Assembly: GCF_000275825.1 (NCBI RefSeq)
Contig: NZ_JH719942.1
Coordinates: 3,498,298-3,553,720 of the forward strand
Direction: 5' to 3'
From: Saprospira grandis DSM 2844
Lineage (GTDB): Bacteria; Bacteroidota; Bacteroidia; Chitinophagales; Saprospiraceae
DNA length: 55,423 bases
Positions 41,510-50,187 of the stretch are shown here, one piece after another. How positions within the stretch are numbered: the first letter of the stretch is position 1; each line of letters starts with the position of its first letter. A program made the translations under genes and the position numbers. The notes beneath the pieces were generated by a model. The model saw only the letters and a program-made list of their open reading frames with translations. It was not told where the DNA came from and ran no database searches.

Positions 41510-43882
41510 TTAATCTAACTTTTGGAGCAAGATGGCTTTTTCTTGGCCCAAACGGAGATAATAGGTTCCGCTTGGCCAATGAGCGCCAATTTCTAGCTGT
41601 TGCTCACCCGCAGTCATCTTTTGTTCTGCCATTAATTGGCCCAAACTATTGTAGACCATAATCATTTGGTCTTGGGCCAAGGGCTGCTCTAAACGAAGCA
41701 TAAAAGAATGCTGACTAGGATTGGGATGTAACTGAATTTTGTTCTGGCTCAGCTGCTGAGGAGCCTCAAGGCCAGTAGGAGAGGCATCCACCACCGAAAA
41801 GAGATCAATAGCTCCCTCGGCAAGGTGGCCACCATTACGGTCAAAAGCCAAAACTTCTATCCACATATTATTGACAGGAGGCAGGTAATCGGCAATGCGG
41901 AAGCTCTGCAGGTTGGTCCAGCCGTTGGTGTTGGTATAAACCGCCAAAACAGCAGAGTTAAGGCCGTTGTGTAGCGTGACAACCATAGAATCATCGGGGC
42001 TGCCATTTCCACCGCCATTGTAGAACCAGGCATAAAAGTTAATATAAGCATCGCCATAATTCAAGACATCAAAATCGGGAGAGCGCAGAATAACGTCGCC
42101 GCCATCAATATCATCGCCGCCAACGGCCCCATTATTTTGGTCGCCAGTAATATAGCAAAGCTCTCCAAGATCAAAATTGAGGTCGCCATCAGGCGTGGCG
42201 GGGCTACCATTGTAGCTAAGGCCCTCAGAGTTGGCGCGGGCCCAATCACCAGAAGTAGCCGTAGAACTATTGGTCCAGCCCAAATCTAGGGCAAACTCAT
42301 CGCGGTAACCTGGAACCAATTCTGCGGTTAATTGGCCCGTATTGGCATTGATGTTTTGGCTAATGAGCTTAGTATGATGTCCCCATTTGCCCACAAGAAT
42401 CTCATAGTCATCTTGGAACATGCTAGGAACATTGAAATTCCCACTGTTGTCTGTATTCACCGTATGGCTGTAATCTGGCGATTTTAGCTCGACTATGGCG
42501 TTGGCAATAGGGTTGCCACTAAGCGAGTCAATAACTTGTCCCGAAAGGCTAAAGGCCTGCATGGGAAGCAATTCTACATCTTCCTGACTGACTTGGCCAT
42601 GGGCCAAATTAACCGAAATGGTCTTGGGAAAATAGCCCGCCTTGCTAAAGGTGACGCTATAGCTCCCCGCTATGCCATAACCCGTTTTGTACTCCCCACT
42701 GATGCGAGAATCATCAAAAACAGCAGTATTATTGATTTCTACACGAGCGCCAAAAATAGGACTGCCCGTAATGCTATCACTCACCAAACCCTCTAACCAG
42801 CAGGCTCTTTGGTAGTTGGCATCAAAAACATAAAGGCCCGTATTGATGTCGGCAGCCAAGATTTTACCCGAGCTAAAGAAGGGATAAGCCCCCCAGCAGC
42901 CAAAGAAACCGCTATTTTGGCCCGTATAGCTATCGTATTTGGCCACTTCCACCAGGTTGTCGGGACGCTGGGCATCGACAACAATTAAGCCGTCGGTATA
43001 ATAAGAGATAATCAAAAACTCATCTTTGACATGTACATTATGCGGAATAACGCCCTCTCCAATGGTTTCATAGGGCTGCCAGCGGTCTAGCTCTACAATA
43101 TCGCTCATATCAGAAATATCATAGCTGCCAATATAGGCATTGGCCCGTTCATCGGTCGTAAAAAGGGTATTGCCATCATCAGAAATCCAGGCATTATGCG
43201 TAAAGTTATCGGGGGTAGATTGACTGCCCAAGGCAATGGGGTTGGCTTTGTTACTCACATCATAGCCAGTAAATTCCCCAACATAAATATCTGAGGTCCA
43301 AAGGGTATCGCCTCTAGCATAGACATCATGTGCATAGATAGGAGGCACAAAACCCGCTAAAGTAGGTTGGGCGGGATTGGCGTTGAGGTCCAAAAAGAAG
43401 GGCTCTCCATTAGAGATATTACTGCCCGCAATATAGGCGTAGCCCCCCTCATCAATATAGATGTTGTGCGCCCGAAGAAGGGTATCGGTATTGTTGTTTA
43501 TGGTCAGTTCGGGCTTCCAAAAGTTATAGCTAATGTTGTTGGGCAGGCCCGAAAGGTCAATGATCAACAAACCGTCATTGCCTTGGTCAGTGGTCACATA
43601 GGCATAGTTGCCCCAGGTTTTAATATCGCGCCAGATGGAGTTAGAGCCGCTAATCGTCTGCACTTCTACCGGAGCGGCGGGATTGGCCAAACTCACAATA
43701 GAGGTTTTCTCTCGGGTGCCCATCAAGGCATATTCTACCCCTGTTGTGGGATGCACCCAGCCCCAAATATCATTGCCATCCTCGGCATAATCAAAATTGG
43801 AGAGTAGGTTGAGCCCATAGTTGGTCTGGGCTTGCAAGCCAAACACTAAGGCCAAAAAGGCCAGCGTCAATTTGTACTGCAT
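41510..43882 (-). CDS. Choice-of-anchor B surface protein with T9SS sorting domain
   Basis: A 790-residue exported protein, signal peptide MQYKLTLAFLALVFGLQA. About residues 20-365 form a beta-propeller of the choice-of-anchor B type (NDIWGWVHPTTGVEYALMGT, then repeated blades such as NYAYVTTDQGNDGLLIIDLS). Two carboxypeptidase-regulatory-like beta domains follow (about 368-525, LEGLVSDSITGSPIFGARVE and LSGQVIDSLSGNPIANAIVE). A Gly/Asp-rich jelly-roll region spans 530-700, and a type A sorting domain starts at IQLHPNPSQHSFMLRL. Expected on the cell surface; ligand unknown. It is monocistronic. Confidence 0.85.
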   Translation of the reverse strand: MQYKLTLAFLALVFGLQAQTNYGLNLLSNFDYAEDGNDIWGWVHPTTGVEYALMGTREKTSIVSLANPAAPVEVQTISGSNSIWRDIKTWGNYAYVTTDQGNDGLLIIDLSGLPNNISYNFWKPELTINNNTDTLLRAHNIYIDEGGYAYIAGSNISNGEPFFLDLNANPAQPTLAGFVPPIYAHDVYARGDTLWTSDIYVGEFTGYDVSNKANPIALGSQSTPDNFTHNAWISDDGNTLFTTDERANAYIGSYDISDMSDIVELDRWQPYETIGEGVIPHNVHVKDEFLIISYYTDGLIVVDAQRPDNLVEVAKYDSYTGQNSGFFGCWGAYPFFSSGKILAADINTGLYVFDANYQRACWLEGLVSDSITGSPIFGARVEINNTAVFDDSRISGEYKTGYGIAGSYSVTFSKAGYFPKTISVNLAHGQVSQEDVELLPMQAFSLSGQVIDSLSGNPIANAIVELKSPDYSHTVNTDNSGNFNVPSMFQDDYEILVGKWGHHTKLISQNINANTGQLTAELVPGYRDEFALDLGWTNSSTATSGDWARANSEGLSYNGSPATPDGDLNFDLGELCYITGDQNNGAVGGDDIDGGDVILRSPDFDVLNYGDAYINFYAWFYNGGGNGSPDDSMVVTLHNGLNSAVLAVYTNTNGWTNLQSFRIADYLPPVNNMWIEVLAFDRNGGHLAEGAIDLFSVVDASPTGLEAPQQLSQNKIQLHPNPSQHSFMLRLEQPLAQDQMIMVYNSLGQLMAEQKMTAGEQQLEIGAHWPSGTYYLRLGQEKAILLQKLD

Positions 43883-44060
43883 AAAAAATTGCTTTTCGTT
43901 TGATGATGATACTCACTTCAGCAAGAAGCTTAAGACCCTCCGCTTTTAGCAAGTTTGTTTGTTTGTTACTGCTAGTAATCTACTAAATGCCGCTTGATTA
44001 TAGCCTATTTTTATCCCCCTTTTTGATTTTGATAAGGCCAAGGGGAAGGAGAAGCATCTT

Positions 44061-44184
44061 GTTTTGGGGCCTCCGCTGCGGCTTCGCCTTGCGGCGCTAC
44101 GTTTCGCAGCTCGCTGTTCGCTCGGCCCTGCGGCCTGACGGCCTTGGTCTGCGGCTTTGCCGCACTGCTACACATCGCTAGGCC
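44061..44184 (-). repeat. GC-rich mosaic intergenic element, copy 14 (reverse)
   Basis: Starts GTTTTGGGGCCTCCGCTGCG, with the reverse core GCAGCTCGCTGTTCGCTCGG near 44107 and GGTCTGCGGCTTTGCCGC. It lies in the 1.5-kb gene-free region 43883-45364. The DNA before it (43883-44060) shows no recognisable feature. Confidence 0.82.
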
Positions 44185-44389
44185 AAATGGAAGTCCTGCG
44201 CTTCGGCCATCCTTTGATAAAAATTTGAGGCTAGTCCAGGCATTTTTTAAAGGCATAGCTGTAGCTATGGCTGAGAAAAATAACGCAGAATAGCAGGAAA
44301 TTAAAGCAAAGGATAGAAGTGGCAGGGCTTTCATTTGGCCTTTGCCGTTTGGCCTTCGGCCATGGCGGCGAAGCCGCCTGCCATTCATC

Positions 44390-44554
44390 GCCTAGGGACA
44401 AGCCCCTAGGCTAACCCAATGGAACCAGCCCTAAAGGGCCTCAACTGCTTATATAGCAAGCCTTGCTCATCTGTTTTTGCAGAGAAGGGCCATATCCAAA
44501 GGCCCTCTTTAGAGGGCTGTCTGAAATAGCTAGCCTAGGGGCTTGTCCCTAGGC
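44390..44554 (-). mobile_element. MITE-like element with terminal inverted repeats, copy 2
   Basis: About 165 bp bounded by CCTAGGGACAAGCCCCTAGG and its inverse. Its reverse complement aligns along its length with 21264-21430, including the CAGCAGTTGAGGCCCT-type block (here GGGCCTCAACTGC at about 44428), the GCCCTCTAAAGAGGGC hairpin and the flanking AAAATTTTGTGT. Internal substitutions are frequent, so this is an older duplication. Confidence 0.7.
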
Positions 44555-44689
44555 AGCAAAAAGGGCGCACACAAAATTTTAATATTAGTCCCTCAACTTT
44601 TTCTTGGAGTTTTGAGAAAAGGAGAGATAAAGAAAGCGGCTTTTAGTGGCTAGGTAGCTTTGGGCTGAAGCTTAATGGGAATCTAGAAG

Positions 44690-44925
44690 TAGAAAAAGCG
44701 AAGAAGGACTTTAGTCCGTCAGTTCGCTCAAGTCTACAACCCTGGGCTTCAGCCCAGGGCGCTAAGGATAGCCGCCTATTAGTCCCTCAACTTTTTCTTG
44801 GGAGTTTCGAAAAAAGGAGAGGAAAAGAAAGCGGCTTTTAGTGGATGGGCAGTTTTGCGGCCATGGGCTGAAGCCCATGGTTGTGGGGCTGAGCAAAGAG
44901 CGGGCTGAAGCCCTTCTTTGCTGAT
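44690..44925. repeat. Repeat island 3: REP-like dyad cluster
   Basis: GCGAAGAAGGACTTTAGTCC with GGGCTTCAGCCCAGGGCG (44697-44762), closely matching 11444-11502; then CATGGGCTGAAGCCCATGG (about 44863) and GCGGGCTGAAGCCC (about 44900), matching 121-172 and 11889-11941. A direct repeat of about 50 bp (TAGTCCCTCAACTTTTTCTT) occurs at about 44587 and 44780. No gene. Confidence 0.72.
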
Positions 44926-44944
44926 GGAGCCTAGTGGAACAGAA

Positions 44945-45151
44945 AATCCCCTCGAATGAGGGGATGGCGATTTTTTCGATAGCCTAGGGCCTTGGCCCTA
45001 GGGTTCCTATGAAATTTATGGGGGAGACAAAAACAAAATCAAACAACCGAAGAAAAAATAATCCTTGTTCAAAGCGGTAGAGGATTTTAATCCTCTCCGC
45101 ACTATAGATGTAGAATGGGGTTGTTGCATGGCTGTAGGTTTCAACCTACAG
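44945..45151 (+). repeat. 207-bp direct repeat, copy B
   Basis: Near-identical to 405-611 in the same orientation (offset 44540) and likewise followed by a GC-rich mosaic element. The few visible differences lie mainly at the AAACTACC/AAACAACC site and in the last dyad (TGCTGGTTTCAACCTGCA here TGTAGGTTTCAACCTACA). Confidence 0.85.
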
Positions 45152-45170
45152 GTATATATATCCATCCTAC

Positions 45171-45310
45171 AGGCCCGCAGGGCCGCAGGCCTAGGGGCCT
45201 GAAAGGGGGCCGCGCAGCGGCAGACCCAGCCAGCTTGCTGGCGCAGGGCCGAGCAGACCTGCGAGCCCTGAAAGGGTCCGGCCGCCAAAGGCGGCAGGCC
45301 CCAAAAAAAA
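45171..45310 (+). repeat. GC-rich mosaic intergenic element, copy 15 (forward)
   Basis: GGGGGCCGCGCAGCGGCAGA, AGCCAGCTTGCTGGCG, the core AGGGCCGAGCAGACCTGCGA and GGCCGCCAAAGGCGGCAGGC, ending CCCC plus A8. The A-tract is the U-tract of the fabG terminator. Confidence 0.86.
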
Positions 45311-45340
45311 TAGCTAACCCAAATCATTGAATTAGCTATT
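45303..45340 (-). terminator. Intrinsic terminator of the murA-fabG operon
   Basis: On the minus strand AATAGCTAA pairs with TTAGCTATT around a 14-base loop and runs into T8 supplied by the mosaic element. It starts 25 bases after the fabG stop. Confidence 0.75.
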
Positions 45341-45364
45341 TAGCTGGGTGAAAACTGGGGTCGA

Positions 45365-46114
45365 CTAGCGCATACCGCCAGTTACCATAATCGTATCGCC
45401 AGTCACATAAGAAGAGAGCTCAGAGGCCAAGAACAGGCAAACATTGGCAATTTCTTCGCCTTGACCAAGGCGTTGTAGGGCCGTATTCTTGATCATTTGC
45501 TCCTTGAGCTCCTCGCTGAGTTTGTCCGTCATTTCGGTAGCAATAAAGCCGGGGGCAATGGCATTGCAGCGGATACCTCTAGAGCCCATTTCGTAGGCCA
45601 AAGACTTGGTAAATCCGATCATACCCGCCTTAGAGGCGGCATAATTGGCTTGGCCGGGGTTGCCATTGACGCCCACAATAGACGTAATATTGATAATGCT
45701 GCCGCTGCGAGCCTTGAGCATAGGGCGGGCGACATGTTTGCACAAATTGAAGACCGATTTGAGGTTCGTAGTCATCACATCATCCCATTGTTGCTCATTC
45801 ATACGAAGGAGCAGATTGTCGCGAGTGATGCCCGCATTATTGACCAATACATCGATTTGGCCAAACTCCTTCACAATATCCTTAATCAATTGGGCAGACT
45901 GCTCAAAATCAGAAGCATCAGATTGGTAGGCAAGGACCTTGATCCCCTCAGAAAGGGCTTCGGCCTCTTTGGCCAAGGCCTCCGCCTGCTCAGAAGAAGA
46001 GCGGTAAGTAAAGACCACATGAGCGCCTTGTTCGGCAAATTTTTTCACAATAGCGGCACCAATTCCTCTGGAACCACCAGTGACTAGAGCCACTTTTCCG
46101 GCTAGTAATTTCAT
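45365..46114 (-). CDS. fabG: 3-oxoacyl-[acyl-carrier-protein] reductase
   Basis: A 249-residue NADPH-dependent SDR that reduces 3-ketoacyl-ACP in fatty acid synthesis. Cofactor motif TGGSRGIGAA near residues 13-22, NNAGITRDNLLLRM, catalytic Ser in NITSIVGVNGNPGQ, Tyr and Lys in YAASKAG, and the C-terminal YVTGDTIMVTGGM common to FabG. Length and motifs are canonical. It lies 50 bases downstream of murA and probably shares its transcript, linking envelope precursor and lipid synthesis. Confidence 0.94.
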   Translation of the reverse strand: MKLLAGKVALVTGGSRGIGAAIVKKFAEQGAHVVFTYRSSSEQAEALAKEAEALSEGIKVLAYQSDASDFEQSAQLIKDIVKEFGQIDVLVNNAGITRDNLLLRMNEQQWDDVMTTNLKSVFNLCKHVARPMLKARSGSIINITSIVGVNGNPGQANYAASKAGMIGFTKSLAYEMGSRGIRCNAIAPGFIATEMTDKLSEELKEQMIKNTALQRLGQGEEIANVCLFLASELSSYVTGDTIMVTGGMR

Positions 46115-46164
46115 AGGTTTCTATTTTTAACTTAGCGCAAAGCTAGTAATTTTTAAATCGACTA

Positions 46165-47484
46165 TTACTGTTCGATGCGTTGAATGTTTGCTCCCAAGGC
46201 ATTCAAACGCTCATCAATCCGCTCATAGCCTCGGTCAATTTGATGAATTTGATGAATTCGGCTATTTCCTTTGGCAGAAAGGGCGGCAATGAGCAAAGAA
46301 ACGCCAGCTCGGATATCGGGAGAGGTCATCTCTATGCCCTTGAGCTGAGATTTTCGCTCTAGGCCAATTACGGTTGCCCGATGCGGATCGCAAAGAATAA
46401 TCTGAGCGCCCATATCAATGAGTTTATCGACAAAAAAGAGGCGACTCTCAAACATTTTTTGATGAATGAGCACGCTACCTCTGGCTTGGGTGGCCACCAC
46501 CAACAAAATACTCATCAGGTCGGGCGGAAAGCCGGGCCAAGGCGAGTCATAGACATTGAGGACCGAGCCATCAATAAAGTTTTGGATCTCGTAAATATCT
46601 TGGGCGGGCACATGAATGTTGTCGCCCTGAATTTCGAGTTGGATGCCAAAGCGCTCAAAAGTGGGCAAAATATTACCCAACATATCAACTCGGGCTTGCT
46701 CAATCGTAATGGCCGATTTGGTCATAGCGGCTAGGCCAATAAAACTCCCAATTTCAATCATATCGGGTAGGCAGCGATGGCCCGTACCATAAAGCTGGTC
46801 TACGCCCTCTACCACCAGGCGGTTAGAGCCCAAACCCGTAATTCTGGCCCCCATGCTATTGAGCATTTTGGCCAATTGCTGCAAATAAGGCTCGCAGGCA
46901 GCATTGTAAATGGTCGTCACGCCTTTGGCCATACTAGCGGCCATCAATACATTGGCCGTACCCGTTACCGAAATCTCTTCCATCAGAATGAAATTGCCTT
47001 TGAGGCCCTCGGTTTCTAACAAAAAGATATGCTCCTCCCGCACATAGCGGTAGTCTACATTCAAATATTGTAGGCCATTGAGGTGGGTATCCATACGGCG
47101 GCGACCAATTTTATCGCCTCCAGGTTTGGGCAAAACCGCCTTGCCAAAACGAGCCAAAAGAGGGCCCATGATCATCACAGAACCCCGAATACTACTGGCT
47201 TTTTGCACAAAATCTTGGGTCTGCAAATAATCCAGATCAATGCTTTCGGCCTTAAAGGTATAGCGGTTGTCACTCACTTTTTCTACCGCTACGCCCAAGC
47301 CTTGCAAAAGCTCAATCAAACGGACCACATCCCGAATATTCGGAATATTGCTAATGCTTACTTTTTCAGCCGTCAGCAATACGGCACAAATGACTTGTAG
47401 GGCCTCATTTTTGGCGCCTTGTGGGCGAATACTGCCCGATAGTTGGGCATTGCCCTCTACTAAAAAAGATGCTGATTTAGACAT
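46165..47484 (-). CDS. murA: UDP-N-acetylglucosamine 1-carboxyvinyltransferase
   Basis: A 439-residue enzyme that transfers enolpyruvate from PEP to UDP-GlcNAc, the first committed step of peptidoglycan synthesis. The Lys/Asn pair is in PQGAKNEAL. The active loop reads LPKPGGDKIGRRRMDTH: Asp124 replaces the Cys found in E. coli MurA (PGGC). Later motifs SVTGTANVLMAA and IHQKMFESRLFFVDKL are intact. The Cys-to-Asp change occurs naturally in Bacteroidota, mycobacteria and chlamydiae and keeps activity while preventing alkylation by fosfomycin. Leads the murA-fabG operon. Confidence 0.95.
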   Translation of the reverse strand: MSKSASFLVEGNAQLSGSIRPQGAKNEALQVICAVLLTAEKVSISNIPNIRDVVRLIELLQGLGVAVEKVSDNRYTFKAESIDLDYLQTQDFVQKASSIRGSVMIMGPLLARFGKAVLPKPGGDKIGRRRMDTHLNGLQYLNVDYRYVREEHIFLLETEGLKGNFILMEEISVTGTANVLMAASMAKGVTTIYNAACEPYLQQLAKMLNSMGARITGLGSNRLVVEGVDQLYGTGHRCLPDMIEIGSFIGLAAMTKSAITIEQARVDMLGNILPTFERFGIQLEIQGDNIHVPAQDIYEIQNFIDGSVLNVYDSPWPGFPPDLMSILLVVATQARGSVLIHQKMFESRLFFVDKLIDMGAQIILCDPHRATVIGLERKSQLKGIEMTSPDIRAGVSLLIAALSAKGNSRIHQIHQIDRGYERIDERLNALGANIQRIEQ

Positions 47485-47534
47485 GTATATGTTTTTTAGA
47501 GGTGGCTACCTCTTTTTATAGAGTTCTTAAAATT

Positions 47535-47690
47535 ATTTTTTGGGGCTGCCCCTCCCTTCGGTCGGGTCGGGCTGTGCCGGGCTCGCAGGTCTGCTCGGCC
47601 CTTCGCTTTTTCGCTGCGCTCAAAAGCTCGGTCTGGCGCTTTGCGCCACCCTTTCCATCCCTCAGCCGTTTGGCCCTGCGGGCCAATGGG
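47535..47690 (-). repeat. GC-rich mosaic intergenic element, copy 16 (reverse)
   Basis: Starts TTTTTTGGGGCTGCCCCTCC, with reverse core GGGCTCGCAGGTCTGCTCGG near 47580 and GGTCTGGCGCTTTGCGCCACC. Its far end lies 6 bases from the RDD stop codon, and its T-tract end faces the murA start 51 bases away. An AGAGGTGGCTACCTCT hairpin lies between it and murA. Confidence 0.85.
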
Positions 47691-47696
47691 ACCAAC

Positions 47697-48221
47697 TTAG
47701 TTGCTCTTTACCCAACGCAAGCCCGTTAAAAGCTCTGGAATGGCTCTGGCCTCCTTATTATTAGACAAAATGACCAGATTGAGGGAGAATAGGCCCGAAT
47801 AATAAAAGAGGTAGAAAGGGACGTCATTCCCCTCATTTAGAAAAATAGCCAATATCCCTAAGTTGAGCAAAAAACCTTTAATAAGCAGCCGCAAAACAAG
47901 CTGCTTAGTACTGGCTTTTTCGCCCTGCATATTCACTAGGCGAAGCCTTAGTAAGCGTTTGGCCGCAGAAGCTTGCCAGCGGCCTTGCTCCAAAACAAAA
48001 TGATAGCCTAAGGCAATGCCAAGATGAATGATCCAGAGCAACATAAATTCTTCATCAGATCGAGAAAACTGCCATAACCGATGAATACTCCTGTCCAAAC
48101 TGGTTTCTTCGATGAGGTAAAAGCCAATACATCCAGTGAGGATAGCTATAAAGACTGTATCAAATAGGAAGGAGGCAATGCGGTGACTCGCTTCTGGAGG
48201 GTTAAGAAGGGATTGGGCCAT
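47697..48221 (-). CDS. RDD-family membrane protein
   Basis: A 174-residue integral membrane protein. Helices lie at about residues 15-38 (ASFLFDTVFIAILTGCIGFY), 60-80 (LLWIIHLGIALGYHFV), 110-128 and 138-155. The RDD signature region is ASAAKRLLRLRLVNMQGE. This is the intact counterpart of the frameshifted gene at 8374-8941. RDD proteins are poorly characterised, with some linked to ion or solute transport. It starts 12 bases after the ABC-F gene stop, so the two form an operon. Confidence 0.78.
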   Translation of the reverse strand: MAQSLLNPPEASHRIASFLFDTVFIAILTGCIGFYLIEETSLDRSIHRLWQFSRSDEEFMLLWIIHLGIALGYHFVLEQGRWQASAAKRLLRLRLVNMQGEKASTKQLVLRLLIKGFLLNLGILAIFLNEGNDVPFYLFYYSGLFSLNLVILSNNKEARAIPELLTGLRWVKSN

Positions 48222-48233
48222 GAGGGATTATTT

Positions 48234-50102
48234 TTAACTAAGTTCTTCAACGAGTTCCATCCACTGCATTTCTTTTTCGTCTAGCTCTTCTTGGATAGCA
48301 TTGAGTTCTTTAGAGAGATCTACGATTTGCTCGGCGCTCAGGCTACTATCATTAAAGCCAGCAGAGAGCTTTTGTTTTTTCTCTTCCAACTTTTCGATTT
48401 GACGCTCTAGCTTTTTAATTTCCTTGCGTTCTTCCTTAGAAGGCGGGCGGCTTTTTTTGACCTCCACCTTTTGCTTTTCAGCCTTTTTTTCGGCTTCTTT
48501 TTGTAGCTGTTCGGCTTTTTTTGCTTCGGCTTGAGCTAGGCGGTAGTCGGTATAATTGCCAGGGAAATCGCGGACCCGGCTGTCTTCGCCTAGGACAAAG
48601 ACATGCTCTACAATGCGGTCCATAAAATAGCGGTCGTGAGAAACCAAAAGTACGCAGCCAGGAAACTCCTGTAAAAACTCTTCAAGGACCTGCAAGCTAA
48701 CAATATCTAAATCGTTGGTGGGCTCATCCAGGATCAGAAAGTTGGGGTTATCCATCAGGATGCAAAGCAAATGCAGACGGCGCAGCTCTCCACCACTCAA
48801 TTTAGAAATGAAGGTTTGTTGTTTGCTGGGGTCAAATAAAAAGCGCTCCATTAACTGAGAGGCCGATAGTTTTTTGCCGCCATTCATCGGAATATAATCG
48901 GCAATATCGCGGACCAGATCTAGGGCCTTTTTATCATTTTTGATTTGCATATTGGCTTGGGTATAATAGCCAATTTTAAGGGTTTCCCCATGCACCACTT
49001 TGCCCGTATCGGAGGCCAGATTTTGGGTAATAATATTGAGTAGGGTAGACTTACCCGTACCGTTTCGGCCAATAATGCCTAGGCGGTCGCGTTTTCTGAA
49101 CTTATAATCTAGCTTTTCGAAGAGAACTTGTCCGCGATAGCTTTTAGAGACATTGTGGAGTTCTAGAATTTTGGAACCTAGGCGGCTCATTTGGATATCG
49201 AGATCGAGTTCGCCTTCATCGGTTTTTTTCTTGGCCTTGGCTTCAATTTGGTAGAAATCATCTACTCTAGATTTGGCCTTAGTGCCCCGAGCTTGGGGTT
49301 GTCTGCGCATCCATTCCAGCTCTTTTTTATAGAGTTTTTTGGTTCGGGCCAAATTGGCGGCTTCATTGGCTTGGCGCAGGGCTTTTTTCTCTAAAAACTG
49401 GCTATAATTGCCACTATATTTAAAGAGCTCTTGCTGGTCCAGTTCTAGGATTTGGTTACAAACGGCATCAAGGAAATAGCGGTCGTGGGTAACGGTCAGC
49501 AAGGTAATTTTAGCTTGTTTGAGATAATCTTGCAGCCATTCGATCATCTCGAGATCGAGGTGGTTGGTGGGTTCATCTAGGATGAGGAAATCGGGTTCAT
49601 CGATGAGGACTTTGGCTAGGGCCACCCGTTTTTTTTGTCCACCAGAAAGTTGGCCGAGGGGGCGGTCCAGATAATCCACTTTAAGGACCGAGAGGATCAT
49701 TTTGACTTTTTGGTCATAATTCCAAGCATTTAGGCGGTCCATATCGCTAAGCGCATTTTGGAGGCGGTCGCCATCTTCTGGATGCTTCATGGCCTTTTCA
49801 TAATTGGCCAGGGCTTGCATAATGGGGTTGGCGGATTGGTAGACCGCTTCAAAGACCGTGAGCAGAGGGCTCATATTGGGCTCTTGCTTGAGGAAAACGG
49901 TTTGGATATTGGGGTGCAGCCAAACTTTGCCGCCTTCGGTACTTTCTTCACCGGCAAGGGTACGGAGCAAAGAGGTTTTGCCTGTTCCATTTTTGGCCAC
50001 CAAAGCTACTTTGTCGCCTTGATTGATATAGAAAGTAATATCGGTAAAGAGGACGCGGTCGCCATAGGCTTTATTCAGGCCCTCTACACTAAGGTAATTC
50101 AT
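48234..50102 (-). CDS. ABC-F family ATPase (Uup-like)
   Basis: A 622-residue soluble protein with two ABC ATPase domains and no membrane segments. Domain 1: Walker A AKNGTGKTSLL near residue 40, signature LSGGQKKRVALAK, Walker B FLILDEPTNHLD. Domain 2: GRNGTGKSTLL near 347, LSGGELRRLHLLC and FLILDEPTNDLD. A linker rich in Arg/Lys joins them. The C-terminal coiled coil (about 515-622) is typical of Uup, which is thought to act on ribosomes or branched DNA. ABC-F proteins bind the ribosomal E site; a role in antibiotic protection is possible but not indicated. First gene of an ABC-F-RDD operon. Confidence 0.91.
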   Translation of the reverse strand: MNYLSVEGLNKAYGDRVLFTDITFYINQGDKVALVAKNGTGKTSLLRTLAGEESTEGGKVWLHPNIQTVFLKQEPNMSPLLTVFEAVYQSANPIMQALANYEKAMKHPEDGDRLQNALSDMDRLNAWNYDQKVKMILSVLKVDYLDRPLGQLSGGQKKRVALAKVLIDEPDFLILDEPTNHLDLEMIEWLQDYLKQAKITLLTVTHDRYFLDAVCNQILELDQQELFKYSGNYSQFLEKKALRQANEAANLARTKKLYKKELEWMRRQPQARGTKAKSRVDDFYQIEAKAKKKTDEGELDLDIQMSRLGSKILELHNVSKSYRGQVLFEKLDYKFRKRDRLGIIGRNGTGKSTLLNIITQNLASDTGKVVHGETLKIGYYTQANMQIKNDKKALDLVRDIADYIPMNGGKKLSASQLMERFLFDPSKQQTFISKLSGGELRRLHLLCILMDNPNFLILDEPTNDLDIVSLQVLEEFLQEFPGCVLLVSHDRYFMDRIVEHVFVLGEDSRVRDFPGNYTDYRLAQAEAKKAEQLQKEAEKKAEKQKVEVKKSRPPSKEERKEIKKLERQIEKLEEKKQKLSAGFNDSSLSAEQIVDLSKELNAIQEELDEKEMQWMELVEELS

Positions 50103-50187
50103 TTTTTATCGTAATTTTAGAGGGCCAATTTACGAAAATTAAGGGAACTTCCTGCTTTGCCAAGGGCCAAAACTATTTTGCGTCTAG

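Noticed and set aside
112-45310. Clustered palindromes considered as CRISPR arrays
   Set aside because: Repeats are not evenly spaced, spacers are not of constant length, and no cas genes are present.
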